A stretch of DNA of 64,000 bases from Nitrospira defluvii (GCA_000196815.1 FP929003.1:3743501-3807500), one strand, 5' to 3'. Positions 49,244 to 58,022 are shown, counted from the stretch's first letter. The notes: a model not told the origin generated them from the letters alone. Program-made: numbers and translations.

Positions 49244-51196
49244 TTACAGAGCAGCAGACCTAGCCGAACTAGCCTCTATCTGTCTCCGCCGCCACCCTAC
49301 CAGCCCGACGAATCCGGCACCGACTAGCAGGAGAGTACCAGGCTCAGGAGCACCAGAGCCTGGGATTGGTGTCGAGACGACAGCCAGCTGCAATGTGCCG
49401 AGCCCGTCCACAAATCCCACGGACCAACCTAACCCCGATGCCAGCGTGGGCAACGATAGACTTCGTAGGCCTCCGCTCATGGTGCAGCCGGTGCAGGTCA
49501 GCACGCCAAAAGTGTTTCCCAAAGACGGCGAGAACCCGTTCAGCAGCCCCACCTTGAGACTGCCGCCCAACGTGACTGCAGCTCCTGTCCCTTGCACCGC
49601 GAGCAGACCGTAGGTCACGCCCTGACTCAGGCCTGCCAGGTTGACACCAAATGTCCCGCCAAACCCTTGGGCGTATTGCCCTTTAATGGTGAGCGTTCCC
49701 AGCCCATTGTTGCCCGGGAGAAGCAGCCCCCCGTAGTTCTGAACCGTTCCCTGAATCGTCCCGGTCCCCGTCAATGTGCCTGCCTGCAGAGTGACATTGT
49801 GCGCAAACGTCCCGTTGACGATCGTCTGCGCCGCCGCAGCATTTTGCACATAACTCCCGCTGCCCGTTACCTGGCCAGCAGCCGCGACTTCGAACGTTCC
49901 TGAATTCACGACACTGCCATGGTTGATGACGGCGCCCGGCCCGACAACACCCACCTGAAATGTTCCCGAGTTTGCCACGGCCCCGTAATTGGTGAACGTT
50001 CCTGCATTGATCACTGTGCTGCCCGCGTTGGCGAACGTCCCGCTGTTGACCGTCGTGGAGACCACCGGCACAAACTTATTAAACGCCTGGTGATACGTGC
50101 CCGTCGAACCGACGGTCATGCTACCGCCGTTTTCCACCTTGGCACCACCGACCTGAAACGTACCGTGAATGTGGGTGGTGCCACTGGCTTGCTGGATATA
50201 TTGCGCAACTGGTGGTGTCCGGTTGGAGAAATTGCCGAACGACGTGCCCTCGCCAATGCGCACCGTTCCCGCATTGGTAAAAGTGCCGCTGTTGTTCATC
50301 CCCGGATGGGAGGAACTGCCAGAGCTCACTTCTTGGACATACTGTCCTGCCGTGCCCACCGTGAAGGTGCCGGAATTCGCCACACTGCCCTGATTGGTGA
50401 ATCCCCCTGTCACAATGTTCGTCGTGCCGGTATTGGTAAAGGTGCCGGTGTTCACGGTGCTGCCGGGCAGGAAGCCTGGTATGGGACTTTCCTGGCGATA
50501 TTCGCCGGTTGCACCGATTGTGATCGCGCCCGCGTTGCGCACTGTACCGCCAATGTTCTGGAGGCGTGCGTCAATCTGAGTCGTGCCGGTGGAGGATTGG
50601 TCGTAAGTCGCCGAAACACCCCGAACACTAATTGGATCAATGATGAAGTCACCGGCAGCGATGTGTACGCGCCCCGCATTCGTAAACGGCGCGTCAGGGG
50701 TAATCGTGGTTGGCGTCACGGAGGAACCCAGACTCTGTCGCTGAATATATTCGCCTCGTTCTCCGACGGTAATGTGGCCAAGGCTGTGCGTCACGGCGCC
50801 TTCGTTGACAAAGGTGCCATTGATGCCGACGGAACCTTGGAAGCCGCTATAGAGGCCGGACGCCAGGTTATTGAATCGTGATCCCTCCTGTAGGGTGAAG
50901 ACTCTGTTGTTGATGAATACGTCTGCATTCGTGATCGTACCGGCGCTGAAGACCCCACCGGCGTTTTCAAAGCGGCTCGCGTTGGACAAAGAGGCAGACG
51001 GCTGGATATTGATGATGCCCGCATTGCTGAACGGAACTAAATTTTCGCCAGGTGTGGAAGGAGTGATCGTGATCGTATTGTTCTGTGGATTGGGATTGGG
51101 CTCGATTTGAACGGCGATAGCGGGTCCTGAAAAGACCACCAGCAGGGCAAGCATGCGAGATAACACTACACGCAGATAAGCTCTTGGTCCATTCAT
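49244..51196 (-). CDS. Repetitive PEP-CTERM surface protein
   Basis: A 650-aa exported protein. A signal peptide (about 1-29) is followed by tandem Gly/Thr/Asn-rich segments with GTFTNAGTxxIxxGTF-like repeats, reminiscent of beta-helical adhesins, and by the C-terminal PEP-CTERM anchor: PEPGTLLLVGAGFVGLVGWRRRQ starting at residue 617, with the Pro-Glu-Pro, hydrophobic helix and Arg cluster. It should be cleaved by the exosortase at 45391 and released or attached at the surface. The ATG at 51196 has GGAGGGG upstream. It heads the minus-strand exosortase run. Confidence 0.85.
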   Translation of the reverse strand: MNGPRAYLRVVLSRMLALLVVFSGPAIAVQIEPNPNPQNNTITITPSTPGENLVPFSNAGIINIQPSASLSNASRFENAGGVFSAGTITNADVFINNRVFTLQEGSRFNNLASGLYSGFQGSVGINGTFVNEGAVTHSLGHITVGERGEYIQRQSLGSSVTPTTITPDAPFTNAGRVHIAAGDFIIDPISVRGVSATYDQSSTGTTQIDARLQNIGGTVRNAGAITIGATGEYRQESPIPGFLPGSTVNTGTFTNTGTTNIVTGGFTNQGSVANSGTFTVGTAGQYVQEVSSGSSSHPGMNNSGTFTNAGTVRIGEGTSFGNFSNRTPPVAQYIQQASGTTHIHGTFQVGGAKVENGGSMTVGSTGTYHQAFNKFVPVVSTTVNSGTFANAGSTVINAGTFTNYGAVANSGTFQVGVVGPGAVINHGSVVNSGTFEVAAAGQVTGSGSYVQNAAAAQTIVNGTFAHNVTLQAGTLTGTGTIQGTVQNYGGLLLPGNNGLGTLTIKGQYAQGFGGTFGVNLAGLSQGVTYGLLAVQGTGAAVTLGGSLKVGLLNGFSPSLGNTFGVLTCTGCTMSGGLRSLSLPTLASGLGWSVGFVDGLGTLQLAVVSTPIPGSGAPEPGTLLLVGAGFVGLVGWRRRQIEASSARSAAL

Positions 51197-51723
51197 TCTA
51201 TCCCCTCCTTACCAAACCAGGTAACCGGACGAGGAAAGCACGCCTTTCGGGACAGCCGATCAAGGATCGTGCCCCTGACGCAGGGCCAACTTACAGCAAG
51301 CGGGGCCGGGCGTAAGTCGCCATTTACTTTACGTAGTAGCAATTTCATTGCCGAAAACCACCGTCACAACCTGACAGTGCCCTTGCCCTTTGTCGATGCG
51401 CATTTAGGGGAAATCAGGCTCATGGAAGGCGGGGAGGACGATGTTTCGGCTGTGGCAAGATTCTTCAGCAGGAGAGGCATGTATTGGGGCAATTCGGGGC
51501 ACGCTGCACGCATTCAAACGGAGTCAGGCAATTCACATATTCACGAAAATTGACGGGCTCACGAGACAAGAGTCCAATAACGCACAACCAGACAGTCAGC
51601 CCAGGCAGAATGCCCTCTCTGATTGTCTCGCCATTTTCCGCTGAAACCCTCGCTGGATCATCCGCCGAGCCCTCGCAGGTCAAGACTATTTCGGCAGAAT
51701 CGCAGAACAGGGGGCATCCACAT
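51197..51723. other. Intergenic upstream of the PEP-CTERM gene
   Basis: About 527 bases, probably containing the promoter of the minus-strand exosortase locus. I looked for a -24/-12 (sigma-54) pattern, which is common upstream of PEP-CTERM genes, and did not find a convincing TGGCAC-N5-TTGC match. No coding frame is credible. Confidence 0.35.
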
Positions 51724-52125
51724 TCAGCCTCCCCGTGAAGCCGACCGGCGTTGGGATTCTTCCAAGGCCGCCGTGATCTCTGCTTTCTTGCGCAGGCGCC
51801 CGGCTGCTGTAACCGTTCGCTCCAACGCTTCCGATGATCGTGCCTTCTTCGAAGTTCCGGCTTCCCGCTGCGATTCCTCCATGGCTTCGGCAACATTCTG
51901 CTTCTTACGCCGGAGCTTTGCGGCCTCGACGGTTCGAACCAACGCGGCAGAAATCCGTGACGGGCTCTCACTTGCTCCCTTTCGTTGTGAGTTCTCCATG
52001 GCAGCGGTGATTGCCTCCTTCTTTTTCTCGCGTTTTAACGCCAGGGCCTTACGGGCCAGTGGACTGGCAGACGGTTCCTTTTTCTGGTTCTTCCGGACCT
52101 TCGACAGGGTTCTCTTTGCTTTCAT
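51724..52125 (-). CDS. Basic three-repeat protein, unknown function
   Basis: A 133-aa Lys/Arg-rich protein made of three imperfect tandem repeats of about 38-40 residues: LARKALALKREKKKEAITAA..., ALVRTVEAAKLRRKKQNVAE... and ALERTVTAAGRLRKKAEITA..., each ending AM/ALEESQR-type (for example AAMENSQR, AMEESQR, ALEESQR). It should be helical and basic, and could bind nucleic acid or ribosomes. The ATG at 52125 has GGGAGG 6 nt upstream. No homologous family is known to me. Confidence 0.65.
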   Translation of the reverse strand: MKAKRTLSKVRKNQKKEPSASPLARKALALKREKKKEAITAAMENSQRKGASESPSRISAALVRTVEAAKLRRKKQNVAEAMEESQREAGTSKKARSSEALERTVTAAGRLRKKAEITAALEESQRRSASRGG

Positions 52126-52171
52126 AACGCCTCCCTCCCAATGGCAATTCAGTTTCGCGCCTTCTATTCGC

Positions 52172-52378
52172 CTAACAGGATGCGGAAAAAGTCCGCCAGC
52201 GGCGTTCTCGCATCGCTCAGCGGCTCACCGTACCGCAAGAGTACGATTCGCCCCTGTGCTCGCTGCGGCCTTGCTGGACGGCCTGTTTGCGCATCCTGCG
52301 GGCGATTCTGACGCGAGACAGCCCGTGTGCGAAATGCGACGTGTGACGCAATCGTCGAGTTTTTCCGCAACCTGCTAA
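52172..52378. repeat. MITE-like repeat R, complete copy with terminal inverted repeats
   Basis: 207 bp bounded by inverted ends: left CTAACAGGATGCGGAAAAA, right complement TTAGCAGGTTGCGGAAAAA; 18 of 22 positions match over the full ends. The interior contains GC-rich palindromic blocks, no open frame and no transposase. Copies at 6919 and 27666 share the left end and internal blocks, so this is a dispersed non-autonomous element or large REP-type repeat. Confidence 0.7.
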
Positions 52379-52741
52379 ATTCCTCGGCATGTTATCGACA
52401 ATGCGCCTTCATGTCCTCTCCGGAACCCAGGCCGCCGCCGCGCCTCCCGGCGACCGGGCTCAGTTTGGAAAAGTTCGGAACAAGCAGTCCCGCAGAATCG
52501 GCACAATTGTCTTCATGGTGGATCATTGTACCAAGACATCACGCTGGCGGCGCGCGATCAAATTCCGAGCTTGGGCAAGCCGCGCGCACGACAGCCAGCT
52601 GACGGCGGCGATAGAGCGATACCTTCGTGAGGAGCGACTCTCAACGATCACCCGACACCTATTCGACTCACACATTCCTCATGAAACTAGGGGACATCCC
52701 AGTGTCTCTGAATATGCTCTCCCTTTACAAAAAAGTGAGCG

Positions 52742-52769
52742 TTGCGTCCTGTTCGATACGCCATAATTA
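52742..52769 (+). promoter_or_regulatory. Candidate sigma-70 promoter
   Basis: TTGCGT (-35-like, 52742-52747), a 16-base spacer and TAATTA (-10-like, 52764-52769), in AT-rich sequence just upstream of the gene starting at 52797. Weak but positioned well. Confidence 0.3.
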
Positions 52770-52796
52770 TTTCGTTACTTATTTTGAGAGGACGGT

Positions 52797-53048
52797 ATGG
52801 ATCCGGCACATCCCCTCGAATCGGCTATCCATCGAGAACTCGCTCGTGTCGGCATCTGCACCCTCGCCGAACTCGGTGAGTTGTTGCCAGGTTACCCGCA
52901 GACCGACATCATGGCTGCTGTGGCCCGACTCACCCAAGAAGGCGCTCTCACCCACCGCCATGCGGGCTCGTTACATCCTCTTCTCTGGCTCCCGCCATGC
53001 CGTCCCAGCCGGCGCTCCGCTCCCGAAGCCATGACCTCCGCGGCATAA
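52797..53048 (+). CDS. Small winged-helix-like hypothetical protein
   Basis: An 83-aa protein; the first 60 residues (MDPAHPLESAIHRELARVGI, CTLAELGELLPGYPQTDIMA AVARLTQEGAL) have the spacing of a small winged helix (helix-helix-helix-wing). The C-terminal part is Pro-rich and less certain. GAGAGGAC lies 4-5 nt before the ATG, and a candidate promoter precedes it. Could be a DNA-binding regulator; I do not recognise a family. Confidence 0.5.
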   Translation: MDPAHPLESAIHRELARVGICTLAELGELLPGYPQTDIMAAVARLTQEGALTHRHAGSLHPLLWLPPCRPSRRSAPEAMTSAA

Positions 53049-53236
53049 CACGTCGCCTACACCACCCTCAGATGATGGGTTGGCCGGCGTCCCGGCCTGG
53101 CCTACCGAACAAAGCAGCGAGTACGATACACCCGTCCTTGCCCGCAGAGAGAATGAGAGACGAAGGAGATTCGACGACATTGTGTTATCGGGGGCATCTC
53201 GGCATACTGAGCTGACACTCAGGAGGGCACCGCACC

Positions 53237-53674
53237 ATGCACCGCCGACTTCTCCTTTCTGGAATCGTTCTCATCGCTTTCATGCACTCAGCTGAACACG
53301 TGAGCCGGGCCGAGCCCGGAGAGAAACTTCCGGCCTTGAAGGGGAATGCCACGCAGGGACAGACACTCTTCAACGGCAAGGGCATCTGTCACTACTGCCA
53401 CGGCGTGGATGGAGTGCTCGACAAGAAGCCTTCGCTCAAGCCTGACACTGCGGCCGCCATCGCAAGGCTGTCCGCTGGGGCTCCCGATCTTCGCAATCGC
53501 GCCGGGCTGACCTTGAAAGACAACAAAGCACGCTTCCGGGCCATTCGTGAAGGACATCCGGGAAGCGGCATGTTGCCGGACACCTCGTTGAGCGACCAGG
53601 ACATCACCGACCTGCTGGCTTATCTCGCCAGCCTCCGGCAAAGCCAGACCACTCCCGGCAAGAGCCCCTACTAA
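53237..53674 (+). CDS. Periplasmic mono-haem c-type cytochrome
   Basis: A 145-aa exported cytochrome with a signal peptide (about 1-25) and one CxxCH (CHYCH, in FNGKGICHYCHGVDG). LRNRAGLTLKDNKARFRAIR and a possible distal Met in GSGMLPDTSLSDQDITDLLAYL match small class I cytochromes. The ATG has GGAGGG 10 nt upstream. It is monocistronic by appearance; redox partner unknown. Confidence 0.85.
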   Translation: MHRRLLLSGIVLIAFMHSAEHVSRAEPGEKLPALKGNATQGQTLFNGKGICHYCHGVDGVLDKKPSLKPDTAAAIARLSAGAPDLRNRAGLTLKDNKARFRAIREGHPGSGMLPDTSLSDQDITDLLAYLASLRQSQTTPGKSPY

Positions 53675-53767
53675 GCGACCCGTCCTCTCCCGCACTGTGC
53701 TGTCAGCACCCCGCCGATTGCGTTTGCCCGGACTCCTGCGGGCGTGGGTCTCACACGCCTTGCAACG

Positions 53768-53791
53768 GCATTCATGAATAATTCTGGTTAC
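53768..53791 (+). repeat. Short repeat motif M, copy 3
   Basis: GCATTCATGAATAATTCTGG then TTAC; related to 5983-6004 and 27647-27669. It lies between the cytochrome gene and the convergent CapA-like gene. Confidence 0.5.
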
Positions 53792-53822
53792 GTCAGCCAT
53801 CTCTCGGAAAGGATGCGCGCAT

Positions 53823-54812
53823 TCATCCGATGGTCACTGAGCCAACGCCGTCGCGAAATGCGATGGACGTGCCCAGCGCGGCGCACTTGGCCTGCATGGT
53901 TTTCTGGAGAAAGAGGGCGTCCTGATTCCGGGCAAGCCTCACGCGGCAATGCTCAATGCGAACGGGATGGAGCCGAATGTGCGCGACACGGCCCGGCTCC
54001 ACGTCAAGGACGAACAGGAACGACAGATCGTTGCGTTCATTTTCATCCACCATATAGTCGTCGATGAAATCGCCGCTCGAATACAGAATCGCCTTCCCAC
54101 GGTAGAGTTCGATCCCTTGAGGAGTGTGATTGGAATGCCCCCAATAGAAATCGGCCCCCAGATCAAGCAGCTCACGAGCCAGCGCCCGCATCTCAACCGA
54201 CGGCGCACCCCAGTTGGGCCCGACGTGGGCGCTGACCAGGACAAGACCGGCTTGACGCCGGGCTCGTTTAATCGCCTCCGCCACACGCGCTCGATAGGGT
54301 TCCTTGAGCCCCCTACGGGCATACGCCACATAGACGACTCCCGGTTTGACATCGGCGGCTTCCCAATCCGGCTCATTGTCGGTCAGCGCCAGCACTGCCA
54401 CCACGTCCCGTGCGACTGGAAGGAACGCCGGCTCCAACGCTGCCGCCAGGTTCCGGCCGGCCCCCGCATGCGTGATGCCAGCCTGATCGAGCAGTCCAAG
54501 GCAATCGAGCAAGGCCTCCGCCCCGTAATCCAGGACATGGTTGTTGGCCAACGTCACCGCATCGATGCTTGCCGACTTGAGACAGTCGATCGCTCTCGGG
54601 TGTGCACGGAAATGGAACGCTTTCGATTGCGGATGCCATTCTCGCCCGCGTGCGCTGATGACGCATTCCAGGTTGATGACACGCAGGTCCGCCGCAAGCA
54701 GGATCGGCAACACATCGCCCCACAGAGCCTCAGGCCGGAGGGACTGGTTCCGGATCACCTCTTGATCCACCATTCGTCCCAGCATCACATCGCCCGTCAA
54801 TGCAATCTGCAT
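53823..54812 (-). CDS. CapA-family poly-gamma-glutamate-synthesis-like protein
   Basis: A 329-aa protein of the PGA_cap/CapA metallophosphatase-like family: QIALTGDVMLGRMVDQ, INLECVIS (Asn-Leu-Glu), VTLANNHVLDYG (metal-binding Asn-His) and VSAHVGPNWGAPSVEMRALARELLDLGADFYWGHSNHTPQG are its motifs. Unlike many CapA proteins it has no signal peptide or membrane anchor from the ATG at 54812; a GTG at 54821 is an alternative start. It is 19 nt downstream of the PH-domain gene on the same strand, suggesting co-transcription. Substrate is unknown. Confidence 0.82.
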   Translation of the reverse strand: MQIALTGDVMLGRMVDQEVIRNQSLRPEALWGDVLPILLAADLRVINLECVISARGREWHPQSKAFHFRAHPRAIDCLKSASIDAVTLANNHVLDYGAEALLDCLGLLDQAGITHAGAGRNLAAALEPAFLPVARDVVAVLALTDNEPDWEAADVKPGVVYVAYARRGLKEPYRARVAEAIKRARRQAGLVLVSAHVGPNWGAPSVEMRALARELLDLGADFYWGHSNHTPQGIELYRGKAILYSSGDFIDDYMVDENERNDLSFLFVLDVEPGRVAHIRLHPVRIEHCRVRLARNQDALFLQKTMQAKCAALGTSIAFRDGVGSVTIG

Positions 54813-54831
54813 CGGTCTCACCGATAAGTCC

Positions 54832-55287
54832 TCAGGCCGATCGCCCCGCCAGCGCAGCCTGGATCCGTTGTGTCACATCCTCCGGGTCAAACACGCCGCG
54901 GAACTGGATCACCGCGTCGTCCTGCCGGGATTGAATGACCACGGTCCCGATCCCCATCAGATCAGCCAGCGGCCCCTGCTTGATGGAGATCTCGCGGACC
55001 TCCCGGTACGCGATCGATTGAATGTCGCGTCCCGTCCAGCCGTTCCGCAGCACGACTCGTCGGCTTGTCACGACATACCGCCCCCACCGGCGCAATGCGG
55101 CGGCGGTTCCCAGCAGCGTGACCGCACCGACCAGCCACCCACTCCATCCTGACAGGGAAGACCTCACAAGGAGCGTAACCCGCAGCATCATGATACCCGC
55201 GATCAGATAGAGCCAGATGAATTGACTCCAGGCCGCACTGCCTTCCCAGAGGACCGGCTCTTTCCCTCCTGTGGCATTCTCATCCAT
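54832..55287 (-). CDS. Bacterial PH-domain membrane protein
   Basis: A 151-aa protein with two hydrophobic helices (about 21-44 and 48-64, SQFIWLYLIAGIMMLRVTLL and GWLVGAVTLLGTAAALRRWG) and a C-terminal bacterial PH (bPH2/DUF304) domain: RYVVTSRRVVLRNGWTGRDIQSIAYREVREI. The domain normally lies on the cytoplasmic side. It precedes the CapA-like gene by 19 nt. Ribosome site is weak; function is not known. Confidence 0.8.
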   Translation of the reverse strand: MDENATGGKEPVLWEGSAAWSQFIWLYLIAGIMMLRVTLLVRSSLSGWSGWLVGAVTLLGTAAALRRWGRYVVTSRRVVLRNGWTGRDIQSIAYREVREISIKQGPLADLMGIGTVVIQSRQDDAVIQFRGVFDPEDVTQRIQAALAGRSA

Positions 55288-55556
55288 GGCAGCGACCTGG
55301 GACTTTTCTCTACAGCCCGACTATCCGGGTCTGTCGCGGAGTTCCCCACACCTCCACCGGATCACAGAAACGGGACCAGAGGGCCTTGAGCGTTTATGGG
55401 CAGAGACCGCCACCAATCCTCCTCACTTGTGCTGGCCTCGCTTTTGCTTTTCACCGCCTATGAGTCGCCTTGCACTGTGTTGCAAGTTTCGGACAATCGA
55501 TTGTTGCCTCAGTGCCTCTCCGCTCGCTGACCACCACACTCAGTCAAAGGAACGTC

Positions 55557-56552
55557 ATGGATCAGCAACACCCATCGCCTTCTCGCTGGGCCATCGTCCT
55601 CGCGGGGGGCGAAGGCACCAGGATGCAGCCACTCGTTCATCGCTGGCTCGGATTCAACCGGCCCAAACAGTATTGCGCCTTCGTCGGCTCCCGCTCCATG
55701 TTTCAACATACCGTAGACCGCGCGGCTTTGGTGACAGCCCCGGAACGCATCGTCGCCGTGGTGGGACGTGATCATCGCGACGAAATCCAGACACAGCTAC
55801 AGGGGCGAACCATCGGACAGGTCATCTACCAGCCACGCAACTGCGAAACGGCGGCGGGACTCTTTCTCCCCTTGACCTACATTCATGCCCGGGCCCCCGG
55901 CGCGACGATCGTCGTCTTTCCCTCCGACCACTTCATCCATCCGGAAGACCGTTTTCTGGCGGCCGTAGGCCGCATTGCCGGCCTGGCGGAGACCATGCCC
56001 GATCGACTGGTGCTGCTGGGGGTACGACCGGATCGACTCGAAATGGAATACGGATGGATCCTGCCCGGCGCAGCGCTTTCCTCGCCGGAGGATGCGCCGG
56101 TATGCGAGGTCCATTCATTTATGGAAAAGCCCAACCGGATCCAGGCCGCCCAGGCGTTTCGCCACGGCGCGCTGTGGAACACCTTTGTGTTTGCCGCGCA
56201 AGCCGAATTGTTGTGGCAGGTGGGGACGCGTTGCTTCCCCGATGTGATGCGCCGCTTTGAACGGCTCAGAAGCGTGATCGGCCGGTCGCAGGAGGCAGCG
56301 GTTCTCGACGCCATTTACAAGGACATGCCCGCGTACAATGTGTCGACCACCCTGCTCCAGCAGACCGCCGAGTCCGCGGTCGTCGTTGAGCTGCAGGATG
56401 TGCTCTGGAGTGATTGGGGTCAACCAGCCAGGGTTGCGGAGACTCTCCATCGAATCGGTCGTCGGCCCGCCTTTCCGATGGAATGCCTCGACCCTCCTTG
56501 TTCCACGAGGCCTCAGACAGGCGCCGACCCCGCGCCGGTCGTACAGCCATGA
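55557..56552 (+). CDS. Mannose-1-phosphate guanylyltransferase-like nucleotidyltransferase
   Basis: A 331-aa sugar-nucleotide transferase. The nucleotide-binding loop LAGGEGTRMQPL (about 15-26) and FNRPKQYCAF (about 33-42), and VVFPSDHFIHPE (metal-binding Asp) identify it as a GDP-mannose pyrophosphorylase/ManC-type enzyme; the family normally has a longer C-terminal extension that is absent here. The ATG has AAAGGAA upstream. It probably supplies GDP-sugars to surface polysaccharide, but no adjacent glycosyltransferase is seen. Confidence 0.82.
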   Translation: MDQQHPSPSRWAIVLAGGEGTRMQPLVHRWLGFNRPKQYCAFVGSRSMFQHTVDRAALVTAPERIVAVVGRDHRDEIQTQLQGRTIGQVIYQPRNCETAAGLFLPLTYIHARAPGATIVVFPSDHFIHPEDRFLAAVGRIAGLAETMPDRLVLLGVRPDRLEMEYGWILPGAALSSPEDAPVCEVHSFMEKPNRIQAAQAFRHGALWNTFVFAAQAELLWQVGTRCFPDVMRRFERLRSVIGRSQEAAVLDAIYKDMPAYNVSTTLLQQTAESAVVVELQDVLWSDWGQPARVAETLHRIGRRPAFPMECLDPPCSTRPQTGADPAPVVQP

Positions 56553-56570
56553 GAAACCACCGGCGCGATC

Positions 56571-57032
56571 CTATCGCGCAAACCGTCCCATTAAGGACGC
56601 TTCGGCCAGTACGTGCCCCTGCATCGCATCGACGACCTGAGCTTTGGTGGCCGGCGATTTGAGCGCCAACTCACAATCCAACGCATACAACGTGAAGTAA
56701 TACCGGTGCGGCTTCCCCGGCGGTGGACATGGCCCGCCATAGCCGATTTCCCGGCTGTCGTTCAGGCCTTGCTGCGCCCCGTTCGGCAAGGTCTCCTGGG
56801 ACGGAATCCCTTCGGCCAGGCCACAGAGATCCAACGGGATGTTGTACAACACCCAATGCACCCATGTGCGACCCGGCGCATCGGGATCGTCGGCAATGAG
56901 TGCAAAACTCCGCGTGCCGGCCGGGGGATGGTTCCAGCGCAACGGGGGCGACAGGTCCTCGCCTTCACACGTGTGTTTCTTCGGAATGAGTTCCCCCTCC
57001 TTGAACGCGCTACAGTCGAGTTCGAACGGCAT
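56571..57032 (-). CDS. PEBP-family (YbhB/YbcL-like) protein
   Basis: A 153-aa phosphatidylethanolamine-binding-protein homologue of the Raf-kinase-inhibitor-like YbhB group: PFELDCSAFKEGELIPKKHT, SPPLRWNHPPAGTRSFALIA, DDPDAP and HWVLYNIP are its signature. The ATG at 57032 (preceded by GAAGGAG at 7 nt) was chosen over a GTG codon just upstream. No signal peptide is visible. Role in bacteria is not settled. Confidence 0.88.
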   Translation of the reverse strand: MPFELDCSAFKEGELIPKKHTCEGEDLSPPLRWNHPPAGTRSFALIADDPDAPGRTWVHWVLYNIPLDLCGLAEGIPSQETLPNGAQQGLNDSREIGYGGPCPPPGKPHRYYFTLYALDCELALKSPATKAQVVDAMQGHVLAEASLMGRFAR

Positions 57033-57086
57033 CACAGACTCCTTCGTGTTTCTTCGGGATTATGGCGTTGCCGCAGCCGCTCGGGT

Positions 57087-58022
57087 CTATAACCAGATTC
57101 GCTCGGCGGTTGGTGCCTGCTCTCCCCACAAGGCGCTCAGGGGCAGATCGAGAAGGGAATGCGCGCCGGGGCTCAACCCCGGTAACGCCCGGGCGGCAGC
57201 CAGCATCATGTGCGCCGTGAGAATAGCGTCGTCGAAGCGGGCTTCAAAGAGAAACCGCTGATGCCCCGCGCGCCCCGGCGCACTCCGCCGCTCAAGCGCG
57301 ACCCCGCGCCCTTCCTGTTCGAGCGCGGCGACACTGTCGACCGGAAATACCAGCGTCTCTTCTCCGAGGAAGAGCGGATCGGCGCGAATCTCAGCGGCCA
57401 CGCGATCCACATCGACCCCCTTCTCCAACTCGACATAGACATATCGTTGCCGCATCCCGTTTGCCGCACTCTGTTCCGTGCACAGCGCGTCCTTGACCCC
57501 GGCCACCCTGCGGGCCATCGCCGTATGATGAAGGCTCGCGGCCACACGATGCCTCATCTCGCTCTCGCCCTCCGGAGCGAGGAGCCCGAACAGGGAGCGC
57601 ATGACGGACAACGCGCCTGGATCCCATCCGGCACCCACAATGGCCGGAACATCGAAACGGGTGGCGAACCGGTCGATCGCTTCCCGATGTGCTTGAAACG
57701 CCTCCCCGTGCAAGAGCGCGCATTCGATGATCGGGAGACCGTGCTGGAGACAGTCGTGGGCTGCTGCACGGACCTGGTCGATCGGCACGCACAACAGGGC
57801 TGCATCCATCTGGTGCACCTGCGCCGTGTGCGACACGACCGGAATCTTGCTGAACACCTCCGGCAACGGCTGAGCGAGACTGTCGAGGCGTCGAACGATG
57901 GCCGCCAAGGCCACATCCTTGCTCGTGAGCAGCAATTCTGCGCAAGCCCGTCCTACTTTTCCGAATCCCACCACCCCGATGCGGATGGTGTTCTTTTCAT
58001 TCCGACCCTTCGGGATTACCAC
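57087..58022 (-). CDS. meso-Diaminopimelate dehydrogenase-like oxidoreductase
   Basis: A 311-aa Rossmann-fold enzyme resembling Ddh (NADPH-dependent meso-diaminopimelate dehydrogenase). IRIGVVGFGKVGRACAELLL is the nucleotide-binding loop; VGAGWDPGALSVMRSLFGL and the central RVAGVKDALCTEQ, PGLSPGAHSLLDLPLSALWG end match the family. If so it offers a one-step route to lysine/peptidoglycan precursors. The GTG at 58022 overlaps the upstream 75-aa gene's stop; an ATG at 58061 is an alternative. The exact substrate should be tested. Confidence 0.75.
   Translation of the reverse strand: MVIPKGRNEKNTIRIGVVGFGKVGRACAELLLTSKDVALAAIVRRLDSLAQPLPEVFSKIPVVSHTAQVHQMDAALLCVPIDQVRAAAHDCLQHGLPIIECALLHGEAFQAHREAIDRFATRFDVPAIVGAGWDPGALSVMRSLFGLLAPEGESEMRHRVAASLHHTAMARRVAGVKDALCTEQSAANGMRQRYVYVELEKGVDVDRVAAEIRADPLFLGEETLVFPVDSVAALEQEGRGVALERRSAPGRAGHQRFLFEARFDDAILTAHMMLAAARALPGLSPGAHSLLDLPLSALWGEQAPTAERIWL

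Larger units (their letters stand above)
52126..52796. other. Intergenic with complete MITE-like repeat
   Basis: 671 bases. It holds the most complete copy of repeat R (52172-52378). Beyond it, 52379-52740 shows no convincing gene; a candidate promoter lies at about 52742-52769. Confidence 0.5.

Noticed and set aside
49919-50881. Antisense open frame opposite the repetitive PEP-CTERM gene
   Set aside because: The repeats produce a shadow frame; the minus-strand protein has a signal peptide, a PEP-CTERM anchor and a good ribosome site.
51197-51460. Sigma-54 promoter upstream of the PEP-CTERM gene
   Set aside because: I searched for TGGCAC-N5-TTGC on the minus strand; the nearest candidates have the wrong GG-GC spacing (8 rather than 10).
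51465-51971. Minus-strand frame before the basic three-repeat gene
   Set aside because: It overlaps the well-supported 51724-52125 gene in another frame, lacks a ribosome site and gives a low-complexity product.
52389-52766. Plus-strand frame after repeat R
   Set aside because: It lacks a ribosome site, starts at the repeat edge and has no recognisable domain.
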